Position numbers and translations under genes: made by a program | Assembly (NCBI RefSeq): GCF_011742555.1 | Contig: NZ_JAAQQR010000007.1 | Location: 62,001 to 126,000 of the forward strand | Source: Luteibacter jiangsuensis | GTDB lineage: Bacteria; Pseudomonadota; Gammaproteobacteria; Xanthomonadales; Rhodanobacteraceae | Direction: 5' to 3' | Length of the DNA: 64,000 nucleotides | Shown: positions 17,407 to 27,363 of the stretch, in pieces | Layout of the letters: each line of letters starts with the position of its first letter | How positions within the stretch are numbered: the first letter of the stretch is position 1 | Notes under the pieces: model-generated | What the model saw: the letters and a program-made list of their open reading frames with translations, nothing else | Databases searched by the model: none | Told to the model about the DNA's origin: nothing

Positions 17407-19011
17407 CCGCCCTATCGCGTCCATCAGGTCGGCGACGCCGTACGGCTTCACGATGACCTCCGTGCGTTCGTCGCGCTGCACACCGTTCGCGGTGTGATCG
17501 CCAGTGGCGTAAAGCACGGGCAGAGCGGGCTGTGCTTCCCGCAACTTTGCAGCCACTTCGACACCGTTCATGCCCGGCAGGCCTACGTCGGCAAGGAGTA
17601 CATCGATCTCCTGCGCTTCATGCAGGCGCAGGGCCTCCTTGCCGTCCGCGGCTTCGAAGGCCACATGGCCCCGGCTTTCCAGCATCTCGCTGATCGACAT
17701 GCGGATCAGCGTGTCGTCTTCCACCACCAGCACACGCAGCGGGCGCGCTGCCGGCGGCCCCGGAATCGCGGCCATGACGTTGGCGGCTTTCCGTTCTTTC
17801 TCCGCAAGCACATGGCGAATGCGGCGAGCGAGCTGGTCGCGCGTATACGGCTTGCTCAGAAGTTCGACACCCTCGTCCAAGCGACCGCCGTGCACGATGG
17901 CGTTCTCGGTATAGCCGGAGGTGAAGAGCACGGCGATGCCCGGCTGCCTTTCCACGGCCTTGCGTGCCAGTTCCGGGCTCCGCAGCGAGCCGGGCATCAC
18001 CACATCGGTGAACAGCACATCGATGGCGATGCCGCTCTCGATGATCGACAGCGCGCTGGCTGCATCGCGCGCCTTCAGCACCCGGTAGCCGAGGTCGCTG
18101 AGCATGCTCACCACGGTATCGCGCACGGCGTCGTCGTCTTCCACCACCAGCACGGTCTCGTCGCCGCCACGGAGGTCTTCGTTCTCGATGTCCACGATCC
18201 GGTCCTCGCTCTGCGTCGACCGCGGCAGGTAGAGCTTCACCGTCGTGCCATGTCCAGGCTCGCTGTAGATCTTCACATGGCCGCCCGACTGCTTCACGAA
18301 ACCATAGACCATGGAAAGGCCCAGGCCCGTGCCCTGCCCTTCCGGCTTCGTCGTGAAGAACGGCTCGAACACCTGGTCGATGATCTCGGGCGGGATGCCC
18401 GTTCCGGTATCGGTGACCGCGATCATCACGTACTGGCCCGGCCGGAGGTCGCCGTGCGCCGAAGCGTAGTTCGAATCGAGCAGGGCGTTGCCGGCCTCGA
18501 TGGTCAGCCTGCCCCGGCCTTCCATCGCATCGCGGGCATTGATGGCGAGGTTCAGCAGCGCGTTTTCGACATTGCTGATGTCCACAAGCGTGTTCCACAA
18601 GCCGCCCGCGATGACGGTTTCCACTTCGATCTCTTCACCGAGCGTGCGGCGAAGCAGGTCGTCCATCTCGCGCACGAAGCGGCCGATGTTCACCACCTTG
18701 GGCGCCAGGGGCTGCCGGCGCCCAAAGGCCAGCAACTGGGCGGCGAGCTTAGAGCCACGGGTCACGCCGGCCATGGCATTGGCGAGGCGCCGCTCGGCAC
18801 GCGGATTCCCGGCCACGTCGGCAGCGAGCAACTGGAGGTTGCCGCTGATGACCTGGAGCAGGTTGTTGAAGTCGTGGGCCACGCCGCCGGTGAGCTTGCC
18901 GATGGCGTCCATCTTCTGCGCCTGGCGCAGCTGGTCCTGGGTTAACCCCGCGGCGAATTCGACGGTGACGTCGCCCTTCGTGGCGGATGGCTCGTTGGAA
19001 GGTGGCAGCAT
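17392..19011 (-). CDS. Hybrid histidine kinase with two receiver domains and no sensor domain
   Basis: A protein of about 539 residues. The H box is KLTGGVAHDFNNLLQVISGNLQ, followed by an HATPase_c domain (NLAINARDAM; DTGTGIPPE; GTGLGLSMVYGFVKQSGG). Two receivers follow: VLVVEDDDAV with FTDVVMPG, and VLVVEDDTLI with LADVGLPGMNG; both keep the phospho-Asp and the lysine (SKPYT, VKPYG). There is no membrane helix or PAS domain, so it is cytosolic and probably takes its signal from a partner. The start is uncertain (ATG 19011, or GTG 19068). Confidence 0.88.
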   Translation of the reverse strand: MLPPSNEPSATKGDVTVEFAAGLTQDQLRQAQKMDAIGKLTGGVAHDFNNLLQVISGNLQLLAADVAGNPRAERRLANAMAGVTRGSKLAAQLLAFGRRQPLAPKVVNIGRFVREMDDLLRRTLGEEIEVETVIAGGLWNTLVDISNVENALLNLAINARDAMEGRGRLTIEAGNALLDSNYASAHGDLRPGQYVMIAVTDTGTGIPPEIIDQVFEPFFTTKPEGQGTGLGLSMVYGFVKQSGGHVKIYSEPGHGTTVKLYLPRSTQSEDRIVDIENEDLRGGDETVLVVEDDDAVRDTVVSMLSDLGYRVLKARDAASALSIIESGIAIDVLFTDVVMPGSLRSPELARKAVERQPGIAVLFTSGYTENAIVHGGRLDEGVELLSKPYTRDQLARRIRHVLAEKERKAANVMAAIPGPPAARPLRVLVVEDDTLIRMSISEMLESRGHVAFEAADGKEALRLHEAQEIDVLLADVGLPGMNGVEVAAKLREAQPALPVLYATGDHTANGVQRDERTEVIVKPYGVADLMDAIGRIAGR

Positions 19012-19185
19012 CGGCCTCAAGGATGGTATCCGGTGGGGCACGGATTCTATCTTCGGAGCAGCGAGCACTTTGTGTAGACGATCTTCACGAAACCTCCACG
19101 CCGTAGTTCACGGTCGATCAGTCACTTGCGCCAATCACTACATATGGCGTTGACCACACCTCCTGGGACCTATATCGTGTGTCGC

Positions 19186-19366
19186 GCTGGTGTCCGGAGA
19201 GGCGCGACTGCCCGTCGGACTTAATAGGGAATCCGGTGAAAATCCGGAACTGCCCCGCAGCGGTAAGTGGAAACGACCCCGTTCAATGCACTGGCCCTCC
19301 GCGGCTGGGAAGCGACGGGTAGGCAAGGCCTTCGGGCCCCGTCCACGAGTCCGAAGACCTGCCAGC
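19186..19366 (+). ncRNA. Cobalamin (B12) riboswitch upstream of nrdAB
   Basis: The conserved core is plain: TTAATAGGGAATCCGGTG, then CCGGAACTGCCCCGCAGCGG (19244-19263), and the closing GAGTCCGAAGACCTGCC (19347-19363). P1 forms between GCTGG (19186-19190) and CCAGC (19362-19366). It sits in the leader of nrdA, 167 bases before the start codon. The family senses adenosylcobalamin and normally turns expression off when B12 is plentiful. Confidence 0.93.
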
Positions 19367-19393
19367 AATCGGTGCCTTATCGGCAGCGATTGC
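19365..19393 (+). promoter_or_regulatory. Candidate expression-platform hairpin of the B12 riboswitch
   Basis: GCAATCGGTGCC (19365-19376) pairs with GGCAGCGATTGC (19382-19393) apart from one G-G mismatch, around a TTATC loop. Its first two bases are also part of riboswitch P1, so the two structures compete. No T run follows, so control could be of translation or Rho access. The role is inferred. Confidence 0.4.
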
Positions 19394-19532
19394 AGTGACG
19401 GCTTCCGCGGGGAGGCACGTCGCGGACCGGAGCCGTCCTGCGCGCTCCGTCCCGGCCCGTCCCGTGTTGCCGTCGCTTCGAGCCCCGTCCGAGGGAACGG
19501 GAGTTTGAACCTGGCCCCGGGGCACGCCACTC

Positions 19533-22052
19533 ATGACCACGATGGATTCCGCAGCGCACGAGCGCACCGCGACGGCCGACGCCGTCTCCACCCCTACCGC
19601 CGTCGCGACGAACGGGACACCCCCCGCCGCCGGCTACCGTAACGACCCGCCGCCGGCCTTCGCCCTCACGCCACCCCACAATCCGGGCCAGATGCGCGTG
19701 ACCAAGCGCAATGGCGGGCACGAGATCGTCGACGTGAACAAGATCGTGCGCGCGGTGACGCGCAGCGCCGATGGCCTGTACGCGGTCGATCCGATGCGCG
19801 TGGCGCTCAAAACGATCGGGGGGCTCTACGACGGCGCCACCACGCAGGAACTGGACCAGCTGTCCATCCGCACCGCGGCCGCGCTGACCGCCGAAGAGCC
19901 GGAGTACGGCCAGCTCGCTGCTCGCCTGCTCGCGGCCTTCATCGACAAGGAAGTGTCGGGACAGGACATCCACTCCTTCTCGCAGTCGATCGCCACCGGA
20001 TTCGAGTTGGGTATCCTCAACGACCGACTGCGCGACTTCGTGCAGGTGAACGCGCGCAAGCTCAATGACGCGATCGACCTGACCGCATCGCGCCGCTTCG
20101 AGTACTTCGGGCTGCGCACGGTGTACGACCGCTACCTTCTCCGCCACCCGACGAAGCGTTTCGTGATCGAGACGCCGCAATACTTCTTCATGCGCATCGC
20201 CTGCGCGCTCGGCGGGAACGACGTGGCCGAGACGCTGGAGCTGTACCGCATGCTCTCTTCGCTGGAGTATCTGGCCAGCTCGCCGACGCTGTTCAACGCC
20301 GGCACGGCGCACGAGCAGCTGTCGTCGTGCTTCCTGCTGGATTCCCCGCAGGATGCCCTGGAATCGATCTATGCGAAGTACGGCGACGTGGCGCAACTGT
20401 CGAAGTTCGCCGGTGGTATCGGCCTCGCGTATTCGCGCATCCGCTCGCGTGGCTCCCTGATCAAGGGCACCAACGGGCACTCCAACGGCCTGGTGCCGTG
20501 GCTGAAGACGCTGGACGCTTCCGTGGCCGCCGTGAACCAGGGCGGCAAGCGCAAGGGCGCTGCCTGCGTGTACCTCGAGTCCTGGCACGCCGACATCGAG
20601 GAATTCCTCGAACTGCGCGAAAACACCGGCGACGACGCGCGCCGCACGCATAACCTGAACCTCGCGAACTGGGTGCCCGACCTGTTCATGCGCCGAGTGG
20701 AAGCGGACGGCGACTGGTCGCTGTTCGATCCGAAGATCGTGCCGCACTTCGTGGACACGTGGGGCCCCGCGTTCGATGCCGCCTACGAGAAAGCGGAGGC
20801 CGACGGTCTGGCCGCGAAGACGATCAAGGCCCGCGAACTCTACGCACGCATGCTGCGTTCGCTGGCCCAGACCGGCAACGGCTGGATGACCTTCAAGGAC
20901 CGTTCAAATGCCACCAGCAACCAGACGGCGCTGCCGAAGAACGTGATCCACCTGTCGAACCTGTGCACCGAGATCCTCGAGGTGACCAACGAGAACGAGA
21001 CGGCGGTGTGCAATCTCGGTTCGATCAACCTCGCCCGGCACGTGGTGGATGGACAGTTCGACTACGACAAGCTCGCCGCGACCGTGCGCACCGCGGTGCG
21101 CCAGCTCAACCGCGTGATCGACCTGAACTTCTATCCCATCGCGACGGCGAAGACGGCGAACATGAAGTGGCGCCCCGTAGGTCTTGGCGTCATGGGCCTG
21201 CAGGACGTGTTCTTCAAGCTGCGCCTCCCTTTCGACTCCGACGAGGCGCGCACCCTGTCCACGCGCATCGCGGAAGAGATCTACTTCCATGCGCTGTCGA
21301 TGTCCAACGAGATCGCGGAGCGTGACGGGGCCCATCCCGGTTTCGACGAAAGCCGTGCGGCGAACGGCGAACTCCAGTTCGACTACTGGCCTGCTGCAAC
21401 CCCCGCCGGCAAGGACGCGCGCTGGGCGCAACTGCGCGAGAAGATCAAGGCCAAGGGCCTGCGCAATTCGCTGCTGATCGCCATCGCACCCACGGCCACC
21501 ATCGCTTCCATCGCCGGCTGCTACGAGTGCATCGAGCCGCAGGTGTCCAACCTGTTCAAGCGCGAAACGCTGTCGGGCGACTTCCTGGTGGTGAACCGCT
21601 ACCTCGTGGAGGAACTGAAGACGCTGGGCCTGTGGACGTCGGAAATTCGCGACCAGATCAAGCTGGCCGAGGGTTCGGTACAGGGCATCTCGGCCATCCC
21701 CGCCGAACTGCGCAGTGTGTATCGCACCACCTGGGAGCTGCCGCAGAAAGCGCTGATCGATCTCGCCGCGGCCCGCGGTGCCTACATCGACCAGAGCCAG
21801 TCGCTCAACCTGTTCATGGAAAACCCGAACATCGGGCAGCTTTCTTCGATGTACATGTACGCCTGGAAGGCCGGCATCAAGACCACGTACTACCTGCGCT
21901 CGCGCCCGGCCACGCGCATCGCGAAGACCACGGTGAGTTCGTCGGCCGCGGCACCGGCACCCGCTGCACCGGTTGCAGGTACGCAGGAACAGGCAGAGGC
22001 GGCCGTGTTCTGCTCGCTCGAGAACCCCGAGTACTGCGAAGCCTGCCAGTAA
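19533..22052 (+). CDS. nrdA: Class Ia ribonucleoside-diphosphate reductase, alpha subunit
   Basis: The protein has 839 residues. A low-complexity start (to about 50) is followed by an ATP-cone (MRVTKRNGGHEIVDVNKI..) that binds ATP/dATP for overall activity control. The catalytic barrel has SSCFLLDSPQD, NLCTEI and the signature IAPTATIASIAGCYECIEPQVSN. The C-terminus ends EYCEACQ, the mobile CxxC redox pair. It reduces ribonucleoside diphosphates with NrdB. It is the first gene under the B12 riboswitch, 31 bases ahead of nrdB. Confidence 0.96.
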   Translation: MTTMDSAAHERTATADAVSTPTAVATNGTPPAAGYRNDPPPAFALTPPHNPGQMRVTKRNGGHEIVDVNKIVRAVTRSADGLYAVDPMRVALKTIGGLYDGATTQELDQLSIRTAAALTAEEPEYGQLAARLLAAFIDKEVSGQDIHSFSQSIATGFELGILNDRLRDFVQVNARKLNDAIDLTASRRFEYFGLRTVYDRYLLRHPTKRFVIETPQYFFMRIACALGGNDVAETLELYRMLSSLEYLASSPTLFNAGTAHEQLSSCFLLDSPQDALESIYAKYGDVAQLSKFAGGIGLAYSRIRSRGSLIKGTNGHSNGLVPWLKTLDASVAAVNQGGKRKGAACVYLESWHADIEEFLELRENTGDDARRTHNLNLANWVPDLFMRRVEADGDWSLFDPKIVPHFVDTWGPAFDAAYEKAEADGLAAKTIKARELYARMLRSLAQTGNGWMTFKDRSNATSNQTALPKNVIHLSNLCTEILEVTNENETAVCNLGSINLARHVVDGQFDYDKLAATVRTAVRQLNRVIDLNFYPIATAKTANMKWRPVGLGVMGLQDVFFKLRLPFDSDEARTLSTRIAEEIYFHALSMSNEIAERDGAHPGFDESRAANGELQFDYWPAATPAGKDARWAQLREKIKAKGLRNSLLIAIAPTATIASIAGCYECIEPQVSNLFKRETLSGDFLVVNRYLVEELKTLGLWTSEIRDQIKLAEGSVQGISAIPAELRSVYRTTWELPQKALIDLAAARGAYIDQSQSLNLFMENPNIGQLSSMYMYAWKAGIKTTYYLRSRPATRIAKTTVSSSAAAPAPAAPVAGTQEQAEAAVFCSLENPEYCEACQ

Positions 22053-22083
22053 TCGACCTGCACCGATTTCCAGAGGTAATACG

Positions 22084-23112
22084 ATGTCTGTTTCCCCCGT
22101 CACCCGCGACACCCACATTCTCGACCCGGGCTTCGAACTCACCCTGCGGCCGATGAAGTACCCGCAGTTCTACGAGATGTACCGCGCCGCCATTCGCAAT
22201 ACGTGGACGGTGGAAGAGGTGGATTTCTCGCTGGACGTGACCGACCTCAAAGCGAAGATGTCCGACGCGGACCGCCACCTGATCCATCGGCTCGTGGCGT
22301 TCTTCGCTACCGGCGACACCATCGTGTCGAACAACCTGGTGCTGAACCTGTACCAGCACGTGAATTCGCCGGAGGCGCGCATGTTCCTGTCGCGCCAGCT
22401 GTACGAGGAAGCGCTGCACGTGCAGTTCTATCTCACCCTGCTGGACACTTATATCCCCGAGCCTGCCGAGCGGAACAAGGCGTTCGCCGCTATCGAGAGC
22501 ATTCCTTCGATCCGCCAGAAGGGCGAGTTCTGCTTCAAGTGGATCGACTCAATCCAGAACCTCAACCGCCTGGAAACGCGCGAGCATCGCCGCCAGTTCC
22601 TGCTCAACCTGATCTGCTTCGCCGCCTGCATCGAGGGATTGTTCTTCTTCGCCGCGTTCGCCTATGTGTATTACCTCCGGTCCCGCGGACTGCTGCATGG
22701 CCTTGCCTCGGGCACCAACTGGGTATTCCGCGACGAGTCGGGCCACATGGCGTTCGCGTTCGAGGTAGTGCGCACCGTGCGCGAGCAGGAGCCCGACCTG
22801 TTCGACGACGACATGCGCATTCAGGTGGAGGCCATGCTGGAAGACGCCATCGCCTGCGAGACGCAGTTCGCCCAGGACGTGCTGTCCGGCGGTGTCGCCG
22901 GCCTCTCCGTGGCCGACATGCGCCAGTACTTGGAGTACTGCGCCGACCAGCGCCTGGTGCAACTGGACATGCCGAAGAAGTACGGTGCGAAGAACCCGTT
23001 CGACTTCATGGACCTGCAGGACGTGCAGGAACTCACCAACTTCTTCGAACGCCGCGTGTCCTCGTACCAGGTGGGCGTGCAGGGAGAGGTGGCCTTCGAC
23101 CAGGCGTTCTGA
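22084..23112 (+). CDS. nrdB: Class Ia ribonucleoside-diphosphate reductase, beta subunit
   Basis: The protein has 342 residues. Di-iron ligands are visible: Asp 78 (ATGDTI), Glu 109 and His 112 (YEEALHVQFY), Glu 184 (CIEGLFFF), Glu 218 and His 221 (RDESGH). Tyr 116 stands four residues after His 112, the place of the E. coli Tyr 122 radical, so this is a tyrosyl-radical class Ia enzyme rather than class Ic. The GAGGTAAT ribosome site precedes ATG 22084. It shares the riboswitch-controlled transcript with nrdA. Confidence 0.96.
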   Translation: MSVSPVTRDTHILDPGFELTLRPMKYPQFYEMYRAAIRNTWTVEEVDFSLDVTDLKAKMSDADRHLIHRLVAFFATGDTIVSNNLVLNLYQHVNSPEARMFLSRQLYEEALHVQFYLTLLDTYIPEPAERNKAFAAIESIPSIRQKGEFCFKWIDSIQNLNRLETREHRRQFLLNLICFAACIEGLFFFAAFAYVYYLRSRGLLHGLASGTNWVFRDESGHMAFAFEVVRTVREQEPDLFDDDMRIQVEAMLEDAIACETQFAQDVLSGGVAGLSVADMRQYLEYCADQRLVQLDMPKKYGAKNPFDFMDLQDVQELTNFFERRVSSYQVGVQGEVAFDQAF

Positions 23113-23140
23113 GCCCCCGTGGCGCCCGGGGAGGGGTAGA

Positions 23141-23563
23141 ATGCCTGCCATCATGACCGACAACGCCGCCATGCTCCCCATCGCCCGCCCGACCGAGGCT
23201 CGTGTCCTCGAGATCGTCTTTCCCGATCACACCAACCACCTCGGTACGCTCTTCGGCGGCCAGGCGCTGGCATGGATGGACAAAGCGGCCTTCCTCGCCG
23301 CCTCGCGCTATTCGCGCAAGGTGGTGGTCACGGCCCGCTCCGAGCAGGTGGACTTCCACGTCCCGGTTCGGAAGGGGCAGATGGTAGAGCTGGTGGCCAC
23401 GGTGGTTTCGGTGGGGCGCACGTCGATGAAGGTCGACGTCGCCATGTTCACCGAGGAACTCCTGACCGGTGCCCGCGAGCTCTGCACGCGCGGCACCTTC
23501 ACGATGATCGCCCTGGACAACGACCTGAAGCCGACGCCGGTGGATTCCGCCCCGCAGGCCTGA
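23141..23563 (+). CDS. Acyl-CoA thioesterase (hotdog fold)
   Basis: The protein has 140 residues. DHTNHLGTLFGGQALAWMDKAAFLAASRYSRKVVVTARSEQVDF is the hotdog core of the YciA/BFIT acyl-CoA hydrolase group; Asn/His and Asp in NHLGTLFGG and WMD are the usual catalytic positions. It would hydrolyse acyl-CoA in the cytosol. ATG 23141 was chosen because of an ideal GGAGG six bases upstream. Confidence 0.87.
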   Translation: MPAIMTDNAAMLPIARPTEARVLEIVFPDHTNHLGTLFGGQALAWMDKAAFLAASRYSRKVVVTARSEQVDFHVPVRKGQMVELVATVVSVGRTSMKVDVAMFTEELLTGARELCTRGTFTMIALDNDLKPTPVDSAPQA

Positions 23564-23614
23564 GCCCGCCCCTGCTGTGGCCGCCCTCGCCACCGGCCTC
23601 GCAAGGAGACACGC

Positions 23615-24607
<993 letters not shown>

Positions 24608-24628
24608 GTCCTTGTCGGCGTAAGGCCT

Positions 24629-24663
24629 TATAATGGCGGTTTGTTCGCAGCAGCAAACCGCCA
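24629..24663 (+). promoter_or_regulatory. queF promoter -10 element overlapped by a 10-bp perfect dyad
   Basis: A consensus TATAAT (24629-24634) has only a poor -35 (AAGTCC) at 17 bp. TGGCGGTTTG (24634-24643) and CAAACCGCCA (24654-24663) are perfect inverted arms around a 10-base spacer. The likely start of transcription (about 24641) falls inside the left arm, so the dyad is better read as a DNA operator than as an mRNA hairpin. The right arm ends in the A of the queF ATG. Confidence 0.5.
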
Positions 24664-25490
24664 TGTCGTCCCCCGAACATTCGCCGCTGGGCAAGTCCAC
24701 CGTCTATGCCGACCGCTACGACGCGGGGCTGCTCTTTCCCATTCCGCGCCAGGGCAAGCGGGACGAGATCGGTGTCTCCGGCGCCGCCCTCCCGTTCCAC
24801 GGCGTCGACATCTGGAACGGTTACGAGCTGTCGTGGCTCGACGCACGCGGCAAACCCGTGGTGGCCGTGGCGGAATTCCGGTTTCCGGCGAGCACGCCGA
24901 ACATCGTCGAATCGAAGTCCTTCAAGCTCTACCTGAACGGATTTGCGCAAGAACGCATCGCCCGTGCCGAGATCGTGCGCGACACGCTGGTTCGCGACCT
25001 CTCAGCCGCCGCCGGCGGCCCGGTCGCCGTGACGCTCCGCTCCCCCGGGGAGTTGGAAGGCACCGTGCTCGCCGAACCGGAGGGCGTCCTCCTCGACGCG
25101 CTGGAACTCGACATCGACAGCTACGGCCCGCCCAGGCCCGACTTCCTCGGCGCGCACGAAGGCCATGTGCGCGAAGTGCTGATATCCCACCTGCTACGTT
25201 CCAATTGCCCGGTCACGGGCCAGCCGGACTGGGGCAGCGTGCAGATCGCCTACACGGGCCGTCCGATGGACCGCGAAGGGCTCTTGCGCTACCTCGTCTC
25301 GTTCCGCGAGCACAGCGAATTTCACGAACAGTGCGTCGAACGCATTTTCATGGACGTGAGCGCTCGTTGCGCCCCCGAGGCGCTGTCGGTGTACGCACGC
25401 TATACGCGCCGCGGCGGCCTGGACATCAATCCGTTCCGCAGCACCGATCCGGCCTCCGTCCCCGGAAACCCGCGCGGAGCGCGGCAATGA
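24663..25490 (+). CDS. queF: NADPH-dependent 7-cyano-7-deazaguanine reductase (preQ0 reductase)
   Basis: The protein has 275 residues, the bimodular (YqfO/E. coli-like) QueF form. The catalytic motif is [12 protein letters not shown] with Cys 182 (thioimide) and Asp 189. [10 protein letters not shown] and [12 protein letters not shown] bind NADPH and substrate. It reduces preQ0 to preQ1 for queuosine in tRNA. An in-frame ATG 30 bases earlier lies within the promoter dyad, so ATG 24663 is preferred. Confidence 0.95.
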   Translation: MSSPEHSPLGKSTVYADRYDAGLLFPIPRQGKRDEIGVSGAALPFHGVDIWNGYELSWLDARGKPVVAVAEFRFPASTPNIVESKSFKLYLNGFAQERIARAEIVRDTLVRDLSAAAGGPVAVTLRSPGELEGTVLAEPEGVLLDALELDIDSYGPPRPDFLGAHEGHVREVLISHLLRSNCPVTGQPDWGSVQIAYTGRPMDREGLLRYLVSFREHSEFHEQCVERIFMDVSARCAPEALSVYARYTRRGGLDINPFRSTDPASVPGNPRGARQ

Positions 25491-25619
25491 TGAACGCAGT
25501 GTTCATGCGCTCTTCATTGGTCTTGCCTTTAGTTGTGTAGCCTGTACCCTGCGGCGGCCGAGGGGGTTGCCCCTCCAACGCCTCGTTAGAACCCGACAAG
25601 CCATCCCGGAATCCAGAAC

Positions 25620-26225
25620 ATGAAGCTTTCCTTCCGCTCGTCCGCTCTCTGCACGGCCACCGTGGCCGGTCTGCTGGTCCTCACCGCCTGCGGCAAGAAG
25701 GAAGAGCAGCAGAACAACGCGCCCGCCGCCGCCTCCACGGCGCCGGCCGCCCCTGCCGCTGCCCCCGCCGCCACGACTCCGGCAGCGGCCGGTACCGCCG
25801 CGGCCGCCGCCACGCCCGCCGCGCCCGCACCTGCCACGCAGCCGGCTACCGCCCCGGCGGCTCCCGCTGCCGCCGCCGACACGCTGAAGGTCGGCTCCGT
25901 CACGCTGGGCAGCGCTGTCGGTAGCGACAAGAAGGTGTCGAAGGAAAAGACCACCTTCTCCCCGAGCGAGAAGACGATCTACGCTTCGGTGGCCACCGAA
26001 GGCACCACGGCCGGCGCCACGTTGAACGCCAAGTGGACCTACCAGGACGGCGAGACCACCACGACGGTGAGCGACATCAGCCAGTCCATCAGCACCGACG
26101 GCCCGGCAGTCACCACGTTCAAGATCCAGAATCCGAACGAGTGGCCGGAAGGCAAGTACAAGGTCACCATCTCGCTCAACGGTCAGGCCGTGGGCAACGA
26201 GGCCTTCGAAATCAAGAAGAAGTAA
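25620..26225 (+). CDS. Ala/Pro-rich lipoprotein of unknown function
   Basis: The protein has 201 residues. The signal peptide ends in lipobox LTAC (Cys about 24), so it is probably an outer-membrane lipoprotein. Residues about 35-85 are an Ala-Pro-Thr linker. The C-terminal 115 residues (DTLKVGSVTLGSAVGSDKKV.. to ..NEAFEIKKK) look like an immunoglobulin-like beta domain with WTYQDGETTTTVSD and WPEGKYKVTISLNGQ. Function not recognised. A terminator follows. Confidence 0.8.
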   Translation: MKLSFRSSALCTATVAGLLVLTACGKKEEQQNNAPAAASTAPAAPAAAPAATTPAAAGTAAAAATPAAPAPATQPATAPAAPAAAADTLKVGSVTLGSAVGSDKKVSKEKTTFSPSEKTIYASVATEGTTAGATLNAKWTYQDGETTTTVSDISQSISTDGPAVTTFKIQNPNEWPEGKYKVTISLNGQAVGNEAFEIKKK

Positions 26226-26248
26226 GACCGTTCCAGGTCGACCGGAAA

Positions 26249-26275
26249 GGGCGCGGCGCGAGCCGCGCCCTTTTT
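26249..26275 (+). terminator. Rho-independent terminator of the lipoprotein gene
   Basis: A 9-bp GC-rich perfect stem (GGGCGCGGC, 26249-26257, with GCCGCGCCC, 26262-26270), a GCGA tetraloop and five T residues. Confidence 0.9.
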
Positions 26276-26320
26276 CGTTGGACAGTCCGGAGGAACGACG
26301 CTGCTAGAATCGGTCCCGAT

Positions 26321-26743
26321 ATGCTCATCGTGACCCGCTCCATCGCCATTCCCGACACCGAACTGGTCGAACGCTTCACGCGTGCCGACGGACCGGGCGG
26401 GCAGCACGTGAACCGCACGGAAAGCGCCGTGGAATTGCGTTTCGACGTTGCCGGATCGCCTTCGCTACCCGAGGATGTACGCGCGCGGCTGCTCGCACGC
26501 CGCGACCGCCGCATGACCGATGCCGGCGTGCTCGTCATCCAGGCCCGGCGCTTCCGTGACCAGGCGCGCAACCGGGAAGACGCCCGCGAACGCCTCGCCG
26601 ACGTGCTGCGCGAAGGCACCGTGGTGGCCAGGAAGCGCGTGGCGACGAAGCCCACGCGCGCGTCGAAGGAGCGCCGCCTGGCTGGCAAGGCCCAACGCTC
26701 GCAGACGAAGAAGACGCGCTCGCGCGACTGGAGCCGGGAGTGA
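26321..26743 (+). CDS. arfB: Alternative ribosome-rescue factor B (peptidyl-tRNA hydrolase, YaeJ)
   Basis: The protein has 140 residues. The catalytic GGQ (26-28) is in FTRADGPGGQHVNRTESAVELRF, the release-factor domain 3 signature. The C-terminal tail is basic (KRVATKPTRASKERRLAGKAQRSQTKKTRSRDW), as needed to enter the empty mRNA channel of stalled ribosomes. The start at 26321 gives the expected family length. Its stop overlaps the next gene (GTGA). Confidence 0.95.
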   Translation: MLIVTRSIAIPDTELVERFTRADGPGGQHVNRTESAVELRFDVAGSPSLPEDVRARLLARRDRRMTDAGVLVIQARRFRDQARNREDARERLADVLREGTVVARKRVATKPTRASKERRLAGKAQRSQTKKTRSRDWSRE

Positions 26744-27327
26744 GCACCGCACCGCCTCCGCTCCCCCCGCAGGCGCCATCGTTGCCGGACTCGTGGTGGA
26801 AGAGGTTCTGCCGCTGGGCCATCGGCCTCAGCGGCTGGCGTGTCGTCGGCGAGCTCCCGAACCTGCCAAAGCTCATCCTGATCGGCGCGCCCCACTCGTC
26901 CTATTGGGACGGCGTGTGGGGGCTGCTGATGAAATCCGCCCTGGGGCTCGATCTCGGTGTGATGATCAAGCGCGAAGTGCTCAACGGCCCCTTCGGGCCG
27001 ATCGTCCGCCGGCTCGGCATGATCCCCATCGACCGCTCGGCGGCCACCAACGTGGTCGACCAGATGGTGGCCCGCTTCGCGAGCCACGAAAAGATGTGGC
27101 TGGGCATCACGCCCGAAGGCACGCGCAAACCCGTGAAGCAGTGGAAGTCCGGATTCCTGCGCATCGCGCGCGCCTCCGGCATTCCGATCCAGCCGATCTT
27201 CATCGACTACCCGACGAAGACCTTCACGGTAGGCCCGCTCGTGACCGCCAGCGACGACCCCGACGCCGACATGGCGCGCATCCGCGCCATGTTTGAGGGG
27301 TATCGCGGCAAGCATCGTGGTGCTTGA
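26740..27327 (+). CDS. 1-acyl-glycerol-3-phosphate acyltransferase-like protein
   Basis: The protein has 195 residues. The HX4D motif is PHSSYWDG (His 52, Asp 57) and the second PlsC motif is GITPEGTRKP (about 123-131). There is no transmembrane helix long enough to be certain. This short subgroup (COG0204-like) acylates lysophospholipids or related acceptors. The GTG start overlaps the arfB stop by four bases. Confidence 0.85.
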   Translation: MSTAPPPLPPQAPSLPDSWWKRFCRWAIGLSGWRVVGELPNLPKLILIGAPHSSYWDGVWGLLMKSALGLDLGVMIKREVLNGPFGPIVRRLGMIPIDRSAATNVVDQMVARFASHEKMWLGITPEGTRKPVKQWKSGFLRIARASGIPIQPIFIDYPTKTFTVGPLVTASDDPDADMARIRAMFEGYRGKHRGA

Positions 27328-27363
27328 ACGTAAGCGCCACGATGCGCCGACGTGTTCGCGCGG

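Noticed and set aside
24634-24663. preQ1 riboswitch ahead of queF
   Set aside because: The dyad has no preQ1-I or preQ1-II conserved bases and the probable transcription start lies inside it.
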